Source: Anas platyrhynchos | Lineage: Eukaryota; Chordata; Aves; Anseriformes; Anatidae | Assembly: GCF_047663525.1 (NCBI RefSeq) | Contig: NC_092617.1 | Location: 5,933,501 to 5,997,500 of the forward strand | Direction of reading: 5' to 3' | DNA: 64,000 nt | Shown here: one piece after another, positions 1-11,220 of the stretch | Numbering within the stretch: the stretch's first letter is position 1 | Layout of the letters: the number at the start of each line of letters is the position of its first letter | Translations under genes and position numbers: made by a program | The notes under the pieces: model-generated | Databases searched by the model: none | Told to the model about the DNA's origin: nothing | Seen by the model: only the letters and a program-made list of their open reading frames with translations

Positions 1-505
1 CCCACAGAAGGTCCCACCTCACCCTACAACCCACCCCATGGGACGGGACCTCCAGAAGCCCCCCAGATCTTCAGAAGACCCCCTCGAGACCCCATAAAAC
101 CTCCAAAATTTGAGGTTCCTTGGCCCATATTACGTCCCCACCTCACCCTACAACCCACCCCATGGGGCAGGACCCCTAGAAGACCACCAAACCCCCCCAA
201 AATCCCCTCGAGACCCCATAAAACCTCCAAAATTTGAGGTTCCTCGGCCCATATTTCGTCCCCACCACACCCCACAAGCCCCTCAGTTGGTCGGGACCTC
301 CAGAAGCCCCCCAGACCTTCAGAAGACCCCCTCGAGACCCCATAACACCTCCAAGATTTGAGGTGTCCCCAAGGTTCCTTGGCCCACAGAAGGTCCCACC
401 TCACCCTACAACCCACCCCATGGGGCAGGACCTCCAGAAGCCCCCCAGACCTTCAGAAGACCCCCTCGAGACCCCATAACACCTCCCATCTCCCCCTCCC
501 CGCCC
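1..505. repeat. About 125-bp tandem repeat, four copies (IgY CH1-CH2 intron)
   Basis: Each unit carries CCCCATGGGGCAGGACC-like, CCTTCAGAAGACCCCCTCGA and CCAAAATTTGAGGTTCC segments. Copies begin near 30, 150, 277 and 409. No coding potential beyond repeat frames. Confidence 0.8.
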
Positions 506-510
506 CCCAG

Positions 511-846
511 GTTGCGTCGCCACAGATGGCCAAAGCCCCCCCGAGGTCCAGGTCCTCCACAGCTCCGTCTGCTCCACCTTGGGCGACGACTCGGTGGAGC
601 TCCTCTGCGTCATCACCGGCTTCTCGCCGCCCCCCGTGGAGGTGGAGTGGCTGGTGGACGGTGCCCCGGGCCACCTGGTGGCCACCATGACCCGCCCGCA
701 GCGCGAGGCCGGCTCCAAAACCTACATGGCCACCAGCCAGACCAACGTGTCGCGAGAAGACTGGAAGGCGGGCAAGGCCTTCACCTGCCAGGTCAAGCAC
801 CCGGCCACCGGCGTCACGGCCCAGGGCCACGCCCGCTTCTGCCCAG
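511..846 (+). CDS. IGHY: IgY CH2 exon
   Basis: The acceptor CCCCCCAG ends at 510 and the donor GTGAGG starts at 847. The exon is 336 nt, phase 1 in and out, giving a C1-set Ig domain of about 112 residues. Visible are the strand-B cysteine in [12 protein letters not shown], the core tryptophan in VEVEWLVDG and the strand-F cysteine in [11 protein letters not shown]. Extra cysteines near the start (GCVATDG, SSVCSTL) and end (ARFCPG) fit inter-chain bonding. An N-glycosylation sequon NVS lies in TNVSREDW. This is the last Ig domain of the deltaFc form. Confidence 0.96.
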
Positions 847-3800
847 GTGAGGAGGAGGAGGGTGGGAGAGGTGGTGGGATCTCGGGGGGGTTCCACTTGG
901 TAGAAGGTGCCAGGTTCTGGTTGGGTTCCACCAGGCCTAGAAGGTTCCGTGACCATGATGGGTTCTACCAGGAGTAGGAGAAGGTTGGATGACCATGTAG
1001 GGTTCTACCAGGTGTAGAAGGTTCCAGAACCTGGTTGGGTTCTACCAGGGGTAGAAGGTTCCAGATCCTGGTAGGGTTCCACCAGCCTAGAAGGTTCCGT
1101 GACCATGATGGGTTCTACCAGGAGTAGAAGGTTCCAGAACCTGGTTGAATTCCACCAGGTGTAGAAGGTTCCAGGTCCTGGTTGGGTTCCATGAAGGTAG
1201 AAGGTTGGATGACCATGATGGGTTCTACCAGGTGTAGAAGGTTCCAGAACCTGGTAGGGTTCCACCAACCTAGAAGGTTCCAGGTCCTGGTTGGGTTCTA
1301 CCAAGGTAGAAGGTTGGATGACCATGATGGGTCCTACCAGTCTAGAAGGTTCCATGACCATGACAGGTCCTACCGGCCTAGAAGGTTGGACCACCAGGAT
1401 GGGTTCCTCCAGGGGTAGAAGGTTCCAGAACCTGGTTGGGTCCTACCAGGGGTAGAAGGTTCCAGAACCTGGTTGGGTTCCATGAAGGTAGAAGGTTGGA
1501 TGACCATGATGGGTTCTACCAGGAGTAGAAGGTTCCAGATCCTGGTTGAATTCCACCAGGTGTAGAAGGTTCCAGGTCCTGGTTGGGTTCCACCAGTCTA
1601 GAAGGTTCCATGACCATGACGGGTCCTACCAGCCTAGAAGGTTGGACCCCCAGGATGGGTTCCTCCAGCCCAGGAACCGGAGAACATCTCCACCTCTTCC
1701 CCCCCCCCAGAGTTCTGACCACCTTTGTTGTCCTCCTGACCCCCCTGCTGGCCATGACCACCGACCTGGAGACCCCCCCCCTCCAAAAATTTTTGGGGAG
1801 GGGGTGTGGACAACCCAGCAGGTCCTCCTCCCCCCCCTCCACCTCTTCCTTGGACCTCAGGACAACGTCGGCCACCCGCCCGTCGCCCTGGGACCTCTCC
1901 GGAACCCCGAGGAGCGGTGGGAAAAGAAAAAAATGGAAAAAATGGAGATTTTGGTGAAAAGCAACAAAAATAAAAAAGAATCAGAATCACGTGGCTGCGG
2001 TGTGTGGCACCGGCGCAGAAGGTTGGATGACCATGATGGGTCCTACCAGGTCTAGAAGGTTCCGTGGCCGTGACGGGTCCTACCAGGTCTAGAAGGTTCC
2101 GTGACCATGATGGGTTCCACCAGGTCTAGAAGGTTCCGTGACCATGATGGGTCCTACCAGGTCTAGAAGGTTCCGTGACCGTGATGGGTTCCACCAGGTC
2201 TAGAAGGTTCCGTGACCGTGATGGGTTCCACCAGGTCTAGAAGGTTCCGTGACCATGATGGGTCCTATGAGGTCTAGAAGGTTCCGTGACCGTGATGGGT
2301 CCTACCAGGTCTAGAAGGTTCCGTGACCATGATGGGTCCTACCAGGTCTAGAAGGTTCCATGACCGTGATGGGTCCTACAAGGTCTAGAAGGTTCCGTGA
2401 CCGTGATGGGTCCTACCAGGTCTAGAAGGTTCCGTGACCATGATGGGTTCCACCAGGTCTAGAAGGTTCCGTGACCGTGATGGGTTCCACCAGGTCTAGA
2501 AGGTTCTGTGACCATGATGGGTCCTACCAGGTCTAGAAGGTTCCATGACCGTGATGGGTCCTACCAGGTCTAGAAGGTTCCGTGACCGTGATGGGTCCTA
2601 CCAGGTCTAGAAGGTTCCACGACCATGATGGGTTCCACCAGGTCTAGAAGGTTCTGTGACCGTGATGGGTCCTACCAGGTCTAAAAGGTTCCGTGACCGT
2701 GATGGGTCCTACCAGGTCTAGAAGGTTCCGTGACCATGATGGGTCCTACCAGGTCTAGAAGGTTCCGTGACTGTGATGGGTTCCACCAGGTCTAGAAGGT
2801 TCCGTGGCCGTGACGGGTCCTACCAGGTCTAGAAGGTTCCGTGACTGTGATGGGTTCCACCAGGTCTAGAAGGTTCCGTGTGACCATGATGGGTTCCACC
2901 AGGTCTAGAAGGTTCCGTGACTGTGATGGGTCCTACCAGGTCTAGAAGGTTCCGTGACCACGATGGGTCCTACCAGCCTAGAAGGTTGTAGGACCATGGT
3001 GTGTTGGACCATTCTAGAAGGTCCCAAGACCATGGAGGGCTAGAATGTTCTAGAAGGTTGTAGGACCGTGGTGTGATGGAGCATCTAGAAGGCTGTAGGA
3101 CCTTCTAGAAGATCTAGAGGGCTGTAGAACCTTCTAGAACATCCAGAAGCTTGTAGGACCGTGGTGTGATGGAGCATCTAGAAGGCTGTAGGACCTTCTA
3201 GAAGATCTAGAAGCTTGTAGGACCTTCTAGAACATCTATGAGGCCGTAGAACCTTCTAGAACACCCAGAAGCTTGTAGGACTGTGCTGCGTTGGCCCATT
3301 CTAGAAGGTCCCAAGCCCCACCGCGCTTCTCCTCGCCGCCTTCCCACCCCACCCCAACCCCCCACCGTGGCCACCAGCCCCCAGGGGGTTTTGGTGGCCA
3401 CCTCCAACGCCCTCCTCCCACCCCGCAGGCTCCGGCCCCCAGAGCTGCAGCCCCATCCAGATCTTCGTGGTCCCACCAAGCCCCGGTAGCCTCTACATCC
3501 GCCAGGACGCCAAGGTCCACTGCTTGGTGGTCAACCTGCCCAGCGACGCCAGCTTGAGCATCTCCTGGACCCGCGAGAAGAGCGGCGCCCTCCGGCCCGA
3601 CCCCATGGTCCTCACCGAGCACTTCAACGGCACCTTCACGGCCAGCAGCTCCTTGGCCATCTCCACCCAGGACTGGTTGGCCGGCGAGCGCTTCACCTGC
3701 ACCGTGCAGCACGAGGACCTCCCCGAGCCCCTCGGCAAGAGCATCGCCAAGCACGCAGGTTGGTGGCCCACCACGTGGGGTTGGGGTCCCACCACGTAAT

Positions 3801-6800
3801 TTGGTGTCCCAACATGTCAGTTGGTGTCCCACCACCATGTAATTTGGGGTCCCACCACGTAATTAGGAGTTCCTCCATGTGATTTGGGGTCCCACCACCT
3901 AGTTTGGGGTCCCACCACCTAGTTTGGGGTCCCACCACGTGGAGTTGGAGTCCTACCATGTGGAATGGAGTCCCACCAAAACCTAGTTTGGGGTCCCACC
4001 ACCTAGTTTGGGGTCCCACCACGCGGGGTTGGAGTCCTACCATGTGGAATGGAGTCCCACCACCACGTAATTTTGGGTCCCACCACGTAATTTTGGGTCC
4101 CACCACATAATTTGGGGTCCCACCACGTGGGGTTGGAGTCCTACCATGTGGAATGGAGTCCCACCACCACGTAGGTTGGAGTTCCTCCACGTAATTTGGG
4201 GTTCCACCACGTAATTTTGGGTCCCTCCACGTAATTTGGAGTTCCTCCACATAATTTAGGGTCCCACCACCTAGTTTGGGGTCCCACCACGTGGGGTTGG
4301 AGTCCTATCATGTGGAATGGAGTCCCACCACCACGTAGGCTGGTGTCCCACCACGTAATTTGGGGTCCTACCACTCAATTTGGGGTCCCACCACATAATT
4401 TGGGGTCCCACCACGTAATTTGGGGTCCCACCACATAATTTGGGGGCCCACCACCTAGTTTGGGGTCCCACCACGTGGGGTTGGAGTCCTACCATGTGGA
4501 ATGGAGTCCCACCACCACGTAATTTGGGGTCCCACCATGTAATTTGGCATTTCTCCACGTAATTTGGTGTCCCACCATGTGGGGTTGGAGTCCTACCATG
4601 TGGAATGGAGTCCCACCACCACGTAGGTTGGCGTCCCACCACGTAATTTGGAGTTCCTCCACTCAATTTGGGGTCCCACCACCTAGTTTGGGGTCCCACC
4701 ACCTAGTTTGGGGTCCCACCACGTGGGGTTGGAGTCCTACCATGTGGAATGGAGTCCCACCACCACGTAATTTGGGGTCCCACCACGTAATTTGGGGTCC
4801 CACCACGTAATTTGGTGTCCCACCACCACGTAATTTGGGGTCCCACCACGTAATTTGGCGTTTCTCCACATAATTTGGGGTCCCACCACGTAATTTGGCG
4901 TTCCTCCACTCAATTTGGTGTCCCAACATGTCAGTTGGTGTCCCACCACCACGTAATTTGGGGTCCCACCACGAGGGGTTGGAGTCCTACCATGTGGAAT
5001 GGAGTCCCACCACCACGTAGGTTGGTGTCCCACCACGTAGTTTGGGGTCCCACCACATAATTTGTTGTCCCATCATGTATTTTGGTGTCCCACCACATAA
5101 TTTGGGGTCCCACCACGTGGGGTTGGAGTCCTACCATGTGGAATGGAGTCCCACCACCACGTAGGTTGGCGTCCCACCACGTAATTTGGAGTTCCTCCAC
5201 TCAATTTGGGGTCCCACCACGTAATTTGGGGTCCCACCACATAATGTGGTGACCCACCACCTAGTTTGGGGTCCCACCACGTGGGGTTGGAGTCCTACCA
5301 TGTGGAATGGAGTCCCACCACCACGTAATTTGGGGTCCCACCACGTCATTTGCCGTTTCTCCACATCATTTTCCACCCCACCACGTCGTTTCCCACCCCA
5401 CCACCAACCCCGCCCCCAAAACCCACCCCCAAACCCCCCGATTTCGGTTAACCCCCCACCTCCTTTCCAGGCAAGGTCACCGCCCCCTACATCTTCACCT
5501 TCCCACCCCACGCCGAGGAGCTCTCCCTGGCCGAGGTCACCCTCACCTGCCTGGTGAGGGGCTTCCAGCCCGAGCACGTGGAGGTCCAGTGGTTGAGGAA
5601 CCACAACAGCGTCCCCGCCACCGAATTCGTCACCACCCCACCCCTCAAGGAACCCAACGGGGACGGGACCTTCTTCCTCTACAGCAAGATGACCGTCCCC
5701 AAGGCCAGCTGGCAGGGCGGCGTGTCCTACGCCTGCATGGTGGTCCACGAAGGGTTGCCCATGAGGTTCACCCAACGTCCTCTCCAGAAGACCCCCGGTA
5801 AATAGGGTTTTCGCCCCAAAATCCCGCCCCCTCCGCTTTTTTTTGGTTTGTAAATAACTTTCTGTGGCCCGAAGTTCTCCTGGTCTTCTAATAAAGCCCA
5901 CCGGCCTCGTCTCGCACCGCCTGGTCTCCAAGGAGTGGTGTCTTTGGGGGGTCTCCAAGGGGTGGGACGCTGGGGAAGGGGTTGGGGTGGAGGATGGATG
6001 GGTGGATGGATGGATGGATGGATGGATGGATGGATGGATGGATGGATGGATGGATGGATGGATGGATGGATGGATGGATGGAGGGAGGAGAAGATGGAGG
6101 AGAAGGTGGAGGAGAAGATGGTTGGATGAGAAGATAGGTGGTTGGGTGGAGAGACACCAGGCTTGATGGTTGGTTGGTTGGATGGATGGATGGTTGGAGG
6201 AGAAGATGGATGGATGGATGGATGGATGGATGGATGGATGGATGGATGGATGGATGGATGGATGGATGGATGGATGAGAAGATGGGTGGTTGGATGGAGA
6301 GACACCAGGCTTGATGGTTGGTTGGTTGGATGGACGAGAAGATGGATGGATGGAGGAGAAGATGGTTGGATGGAGAGACACCAGGCTTGATGGTTGGTTG
6401 GATGAATGGATGGATGAGAAGATAGAGGAGAAAATAGTTGGATGGATGGAGGAGAAGATGGTTAGATGAGAAGATGGATGGATGGATGGATGGATGGATG
6501 GATGGATGGATGGATGGATGGATGGATGGATGGATGAGAAGATGGATGGTTGGAGGAGAAGATGGTTGGATGGAGGGATGGTTGGATGGAGAGATGCCAG
6601 GCTTGATGGATGGTTGGATGAATGGATGAGAAGATGGAGGAGAAGATGGATGGATGGTTGGGTGGATGGATGAGAGGATGGATGGATGGAGGAGAAGATG
6701 GTTGGATGGGTGGATGTTTGGTTGGAGAGACACCAGGCTTGATGGATGAGAAGATGGGTGGATGGTTGGATGGATGGAGGGACACCAGATGTGATGGATG

Positions 6801-9188
6801 AGAAGATGGATGGATGGTTGGGTGGTTGGTTGGATGGAGAGACACCAAACTTGATGGTTGGATGGATGGATGGATGGATGAGAAGATGGTTGGATGAGAA
6901 GATGGTTGGATGAGAAGATGGATGAAAAGATGGGTGGTTGGATGGATGAGAAGATGGTTGGATGGATGGAGAGACACCAGCCATGATCCTTGGGTGGCTG
7001 GTTGGTTGAGGATGGACATCCACCTTCTCACCCATCTTCTTCTTCTCATCCATCCATCATCTTCTCATTGGACAGATCAGATCAGACCGATTGGTCGGTT
7101 GGATGGTTAGAAGATGGGTCAGATGGTCAGATGGTTGGACAGATGGACGGATGGACGGGTGGAGATGTTCTGGAGATGTTTGGGGACATCTGGGAATGGT
7201 TGGATGGATGGATGAGGAGATGATGGGTGGATGAGGAGATGGTGGATGGATGAGAAGATGGATGGATGGAAGCTCTTGAGGAGGACAGATGGACAATCGG
7301 GTGGGATGGAAGGATGGACAGTTGGTCGGATGGACTTTTGGATGTCGGTGGAGATGCCACAAGGGTTGGTGGACCCGTGGTTGGGTTGGGTGGAGGCTGT
7401 GGTGGACGGATGGGTGAGGAGGTGGTGGATGGAGAGGTTCTGGAGGTGTTTTGGACGATCTGGGTGGTTGGATGAGGAGATGGTGGGTGGATGGAGGAGA
7501 TGATGGTTGGATGGATGAGAAGATGATGGTTGAATGAGAAGATGGTTGGATTAGGAGATGATGGTTGGATGGATGAGAAGATGGTTGGATGGGAAGATGG
7601 ATGATTGGATGAGAAGATGGTTGATTGGACAAGATGATGGTTGGATGGAGGAGATGATGGATGATTGGATGAGAAGATGATGGTTGGATGAGAAGATGAT
7701 GGTTGGATGGATGAGAAGATGGATGAGGAGATGGTTGGACGGACAAGAAGATGGTTGGTTGGATGAGGAGATGGTTGGATGGATGAGAAGATGGTTGATT
7801 GGACAAGTTGATGGATGATTGGACGAGATGATGGTTGGATGGATGAGATGATGGATGAGGAGATGGTTGGATGAGGAGATGATGGTTGGATGGATGAGAA
7901 GATGATGGTTGGATGAGAAGATGATGGTTGAATGGATGAGGAGATGATGGTTGGATGGACAAGACGATGGTTAGATGATTGGATGAGGAGATGGATGATT
8001 GAATGAGAAGATGATGGTTGGATGAGGAGATGATGGGTGGATGGATGAGGAGATGGATGAGGAGATGGTTGATTGGATGAGAAGATGGATGAGAAGATGG
8101 TTGGATGGGAAGATGGTTGATTGGATGAGGAGATGGATGGATGAGATGATGGTTGGATGAGAAGATGGATGAGGAGATGGTTGGATGAGAAGATGGATGA
8201 TCGGATGAGGAGATGATGGTTGGATGGAGGAGAAGATGGTTGGACGAGATGATGGATGATTGGATGAGGAGATGGATGATTGAATGAGAAGATGATGGTT
8301 GGATGAGAAGATGGATGAGAAGATGGATGAGGAGATGGTTGGACGTATGAGAAGATGGCTGCTTGACCACCCACCCCACCCACCCCTACCCCAACCCCTC
8401 GATCCCCCCGGGGACATGGTGGGACTCAACCCCCCCGTGATCCCACCACCTCCATCGTGTCTTCTTCTCCCCCCCATCCCACCAGAGCTGGACATCTCCA
8501 CCGCCCTCTGCCCGGACGCCGGCGACCAAGAACTGGACGGGCTCTGGGCCACCATCGCCGTCTTCATCACCCTCTTCCTCCTCAGCGTCTGCTACAGCGC
8601 CACCGTCACCTTCTTCAAGGTGGGCTTCCGTAACCACGTCCCCCCCCCGGTGTCCCCCCCCCCAGGTCAAGCCACCATCACCTTCTTCAAGGTGGGCTTC
8701 CATAACCACGTCCCCCCCCCAGTGCTGCTATGGGGTGGCCGTGACCCCCCCGGTGTCCCCGTTTTGTCCCCGTGTCCCCCTCCACCATCACCTTCTTCAA
8801 GGTGGGCTTCCATAACCACGTCCCCCCGCCCCCCAACGCCGCTATGGGGCAGCCGCTATGGGGCAGCCGCTATGGGGTGGTCGCTATGGGGCGGCCGTGA
8901 CCCCCCCCGGTGTCCCCTTTTTGTCCCCCCCCCCAGGTCAAGCCACTGTCACCTTCTTCAAGGTGGGCTTCCATAACCACGTCCCCCCCCACAACGCCGC
9001 TATGGGGCGGCCGCTATGGGGTGGCCGCTATGGGGCAGCCGCTATGGGGTGGCCGCTATGGGGCGGCCGTGACCCCCCCGATGTCCCCTTTTTGTCCCCC
9101 CCCCCAGGTCAAGTGGCTTTTCTCCACCGTCCTGCAGCTGAAGAGCGCCGGCGGCCCCTACCGCAACGTCCTGAAGGAGGCGGCGTGA
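511..9188 (+). CDS. IGHY: IgY (upsilon) immunoglobulin heavy chain constant gene, 3' part (CH2 to M2)
   Basis: Encodes the constant region of IgY, the avian counterpart of IgG/IgE. Exons seen: CH2 511-846, deltaFc terminal exon 1711-1718, CH3 3429-3758, CH4 5471-5805, M1 8486-8619, M2 9108-9188. All junctions are GT-AG; the CH domains join in phase 1 and M1/M2 in phase 0. CH3 and CH4 are very close to remembered chicken IgY (for example [45 protein letters not shown]). One gene can thus give three products: full secreted IgY, truncated secreted IgY(deltaFc) and membrane IgY. CH1 and V/D/J lie left of the window. Introns are almost wholly minisatellite. The gene is tail to tail with PSME1. Confidence 0.96.
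850..1680. repeat. Minisatellite with TAGAAGGTTCCAG core (IgY CH2-deltaFc intron)
   Basis: Irregular units of about 37-42 bp alternating TACCAGG, TAGAAGGTTCCAG and GTTGGGTTCCA. It is related to the array after the deltaFc exon but more diverged. Confidence 0.85.
1711..1990 (+). CDS. IGHY: IgY(deltaFc) alternative terminal exon: Glu-Phe-stop plus 3'UTR
   Basis: A polypyrimidine tract and AG at 1709-1710 are followed by AG TTC TGA. Joined to the single G left by the CH2 donor, this reads GAG TTC TGA: Glu, Phe, stop (CDS 1711-1718). AATAAA lies at 1969-1974 and a GT-rich stretch (GCGGTGTGTGG) follows at about 1997-2007. The roughly 300 bp holding this exon are unique sequence between two minisatellites. 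Duck IgY(deltaFc) is known to end in a two-residue Glu-Phe tail from a terminal exon between CH2 and CH3, and this matches in phase, position and residues. The product lacks CH3-CH4 and so Fc effector function. The 3' end is estimated from the poly(A) signal. Confidence 0.9.
1969..1974 (+). promoter_or_regulatory. Poly(A) signal AATAAA for IgY(deltaFc)
   Basis: Canonical AATAAA about 250 bp after the Glu-Phe-stop, with a GT-rich downstream element at about 1997-2007. Use of this site versus the one at 5890 should set the ratio of deltaFc to full-length secreted IgY. Confidence 0.8.
2010..2990. repeat. 37-bp minisatellite, about 26 copies (deltaFc-CH3 intron)
   Basis: The unit contains GGTCTAGAAGGTTCCGTGAC and ATGATGGGTCCTACCA. 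Copies are highly similar, with alternation of GACCATGATGG and GACCGTGATGG and of GGTCCTACC and GGTTCCACC. Confidence 0.92.
2990..3320. repeat. Degenerate CTAGAAGG / CTTCTAGAA repeat
   Basis: Units of about 30-60 bp built from GGCTGTAGGACCTTCTAGAA and GTGGTGTGATGGAGCAT. Probably an older relative of the 37-bp array. Confidence 0.75.
3429..3758 (+). CDS. IGHY: IgY CH3 exon
   Basis: The acceptor CCCCGCAG ends at 3428 and the donor at 3759 is GTTGGT, a weak match to consensus. The 330-nt exon begins [11 protein letters not shown], close to chicken IgY CH3. It contains [33 protein letters not shown] (N-glycosylation sequon at the conserved Fc position) and [14 protein letters not shown]. The weak donor and 1.7-kb repeat-filled downstream intron may help the upstream deltaFc exon compete. 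Confidence 0.97.
3765..5390. repeat. About 20-bp minisatellite with CCCACCACGTAATTTGGGGT unit (CH3-CH4 intron)
   Basis: About 80 units with an inserted longer module containing GGAGTCCTACCATGTGGAAT that recurs about nine times, giving a higher-order period. Confidence 0.9.
5471..5805 (+). CDS. IGHY: IgY CH4 exon with secreted C-terminus
   Basis: The acceptor TCCTTTCCAG ends at 5470. The domain runs from GKVTAPYIF to LQKTPGK-stop (TAG at 5803-5805). It has [27 protein letters not shown] and [14 protein letters not shown]. The last codons contain G|GTAAAT at 5798-5803, a splice donor embedded in Gly-Lys-stop as in mammalian IgG. Using it removes the secreted stop and joins in phase to M1. AATAAA at 5890-5895 serves the secreted form. 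Confidence 0.97.
5890..5895 (+). promoter_or_regulatory. Poly(A) signal AATAAA for secreted IgY
   Basis: Canonical AATAAA 85 bp after the CH4 stop, followed within 50 bp by GT-rich sequence (GGAGTGGTGTCTTTGGGG at 5932-5949). Confidence 0.85.
5990..8370. repeat. (GGAT)n and GATGGTTGGATGAGAA repeats (CH4-M1 intron)
   Basis: Pure (GGAT)n runs at about 5995-6080, 6207-6273 and 6475-6535. The rest is mixed units such as GATGAGAAGATGGTTG. Long minus-strand frames rich in His-Pro-Ser are repeat artefacts. Confidence 0.93.
8486..8619 (+). CDS. IGHY: IgY membrane exon M1
   Basis: The acceptor ends at 8485. Phase 1 entry from the CH4 internal donor gives an acidic extracellular linker [19 protein letters not shown], then a transmembrane helix ([18 protein letters not shown]) and SATVTFFK. 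The YSATVT motif is the polar face typical of membrane Ig that contacts Ig-alpha/beta. The donor GTGGGC is at 8620. Its last about 20 nt plus donor recur three times downstream. Confidence 0.95.
8599..8990 (+). repeat. Tandem copies of the M1 3' edge with splice donor
   Basis: The sequence CACCTTCTTCAAGGTGGGCT with its flanks occurs at the true M1 end (8599-8645) and again around 8670-8715, 8782-8823 and 8941-8985. Copies 2 and 4 also start with an acceptor and GTCAAG like M2. This creates two potential 26-nt micro-exons, 8666-8691 and 8937-8962, each flanked by AG and GT. Inclusion would shift the reading frame, so normal M1-M2 splicing must skip them. Confidence 0.85.
9108..9188 (+). CDS. 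IGHY: IgY membrane exon M2 (cytoplasmic tail)
   Basis: The acceptor CCCCCAG ends at 9107; the exon is phase 0 and reads [13 protein letters not shown] then [13 protein letters not shown]-stop (TGA 9186-9188). The 26-residue tail resembles the IgG/IgE tail (KVKWIFS...). It keeps a tyrosine in YRN context, the Ig-tail-tyrosine type motif that recruits Grb2 through pYxN. The nearest plus-strand AATAAA is at 11221, about 2 kb away. Confidence 0.94.
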   Translation, partial: VKWLFSTVLQLKSAGGPYRNVLKEAA

Positions 9189-9276
9189 GCGGCCCCAAAA
9201 CGGCCGCTTTTGGCCCCAAAACGGCGACGCAAAAGAGGACGGCGGGGGGAGGACGGGAGAGGGGACGGATCCGGGA

Positions 9277-10862
9277 TTCGTGATTGGGGTGGGGTGTTAT
9301 GGGGTGATGTGGGGTGATGTGGGGTGTTATGGGGTGCTATGGGGTGATGTGGGGCGCTATGGGGTGATGTGGGGCGCTATGGGGTGCTATGGGGTGATGT
9401 GGGGTGCTGTGGGGCACTATGGGGCACTATGGGGCGCTATGGGGTGGAATGGGGAAATATGGGGTGCAGAGGGGTGCTATAGGGCACTATGGGGTGCTAT
9501 GGGGTGATGTGGGGTGCTATGGGGCACTATGGGGTGCAATGGGGCACTATGGGGTGGTGTGGGGTGCTATGGGGCACAATGGGGTGCTATGGGGTGCTAT
9601 GGGGTGATGTGGGGTGCTATAGGGCACTATTGGGCGCTATGGGGCGCTATGGGGTGGAATGGGGAAATATGGGGTGCAGAGGGGTGCTATAGGGCACTAT
9701 GGGGTGCTATGGGGTGCTATGGGGTGATGTGGGGCGCTATAGGGCACAATGGGGCACTATGGGGCACAGTATGGGGTACAGTGGGGTGTAATGGGGCACT
9801 ATGGGGTGCTATGGGGTGCTATGGGGTGCTATGGGGTGCTATGGGGTGATGTGGGGTGCTGTGGGGCACTATGGGGTGCAGTGGGGCGCTATAGGGCACT
9901 ATGAGGTGCTATGGGGCACTGTGGGGCGCTATAGGGCACAATGGGGCGCTATGGGGCACAGTATGGGGCACAGTGGGGCGTAATGGGGCACTATGGGGTG
10001 CTGTGGGGCGCTATGGGGTGCTATGGGGTGCTATAGGGCGCTATGAGGCACTATGGGGCGCTATAGGGCACAATGGGGTGCTGTGGGGTGCTGTGGGGTG
10101 ATGTGGGGTACTATGAGGCGCTATAGGGCACTATGGGGCGCTATAGGGCACTGTGGGGTGCAATGGGGTACTATGGGGTGCTGTGGGGCGCTATGGGGTG
10201 GTGTGGGGTGCTATGGGGCACTATGGGGTGCTATAGGGCACTGTGGGGTGCAGAAGGGTGCTATAGGGCACAATGGGGTGCTATGGGGTGCTATAGGGTG
10301 ATGTGGGGTGCTATGGGGCACTATAGGGCACTATGGGGCACTATAGGGCACTGTGGGGTGCAATGGGGTACTATGGGGTGCTGTGGGGCGCTATGGGGTG
10401 GTGTGGGGTGCTATGGGGCACTATGGGGTGCAATGGGGCACTATGGGGTGCAGAAGGGTGCTATAGGGCACAATGGGGTGCTGTGGGGTGCTATGGGGTG
10501 ATGTGGGGCACTATGGGGCGCTATAGGGCACTATGGGGTGCTATGGGGCACAGTGGGGTTTGAAGGGGTGCTATGGGGTACTATGGGGTGCTATAGGACA
10601 CTGTGGGGTGTTATGGGGTGCTATGGGGTGATGTGGGGCGCTATGGGGCACTGTGGGGTGCAATGGGGCACTATGGGGTGCAGTGGGGTGCTATGGGGCG
10701 CTATGGGGTGCTCTGTGGGGTGCTCTGTGGGGCACAATGGGGCACAGCAGGGCAAAATATGGGGCACAAAGGGCCGTGGGGCAGGGGGTCGCTATAGGGC
10801 AGGAGGTCTCTATGGGGCAGGGGGTCGCTATGGGGCAGGGGTCCCCTATAGGGCAGGGATCG
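9277..10862. repeat. 10-bp GGGGTGCTAT minisatellite (3' of IgY)
   Basis: About 155 units of a 10-bp motif, variants TATGGGGCAC, TATGGGGTGA and TATAGGGCAC, with higher-order repeats of a few hundred bp. Plus strand is G-rich with potential for G-quadruplexes. Confidence 0.93.
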
Positions 10863-11220
10863 CCCCATAACAAACCGGCCGCCAGGTCTACCCATAGAAA
10901 AAATCTCGGCTGCCAGGTCTACCCGTAGCACCACCTGTTTGGTTCTTTTCCCCCTAAAATCTCCAAATTTAGTGCAAACTCCCCCAAATCCAACCCCCAC
11001 CGCGTCTGCACGACCGCCTCAATTTTTAGGCCAAATCTGGCCTAAAATCTCTCTCTTTGCTCCTCATTTTTCACCGTTTTCTACCAGTTGCAAAAGATAC
11101 GGCTAAATTTGTAAAAATCGCTATTTTTTTTTTCCTCGTTTACCCCAAAACTTTGGGTATTTTCTTGCATTTTATCCCCGGAATCTTCCCTTTCACCTCA
11201 GAAACGCGCGTTTTTAGGGG

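Noticed and set aside
850-5390. Class-switch region within the IgY introns
   Set aside because: Switch regions lie upstream of CH1; these repeats are inside the constant gene and match other introns' style of repeat.
3765-5390. CRISPR-like array
   Set aside because: Units are contiguous tandem repeats without unique spacers, in a vertebrate intron.
5131-8383. Minus-strand frames of 400-640 codons rich in His-Pro-Ser-Ile
   Set aside because: Products of (GGAT)n and GATGGTTG repeats in an IgY intron, antisense to the gene.
8299-8976. Unspliced plus-strand frame through M1 and its copies
   Set aside because: Reads through the M1 donor into intron; M1-M2 splicing gives the conserved tail instead.
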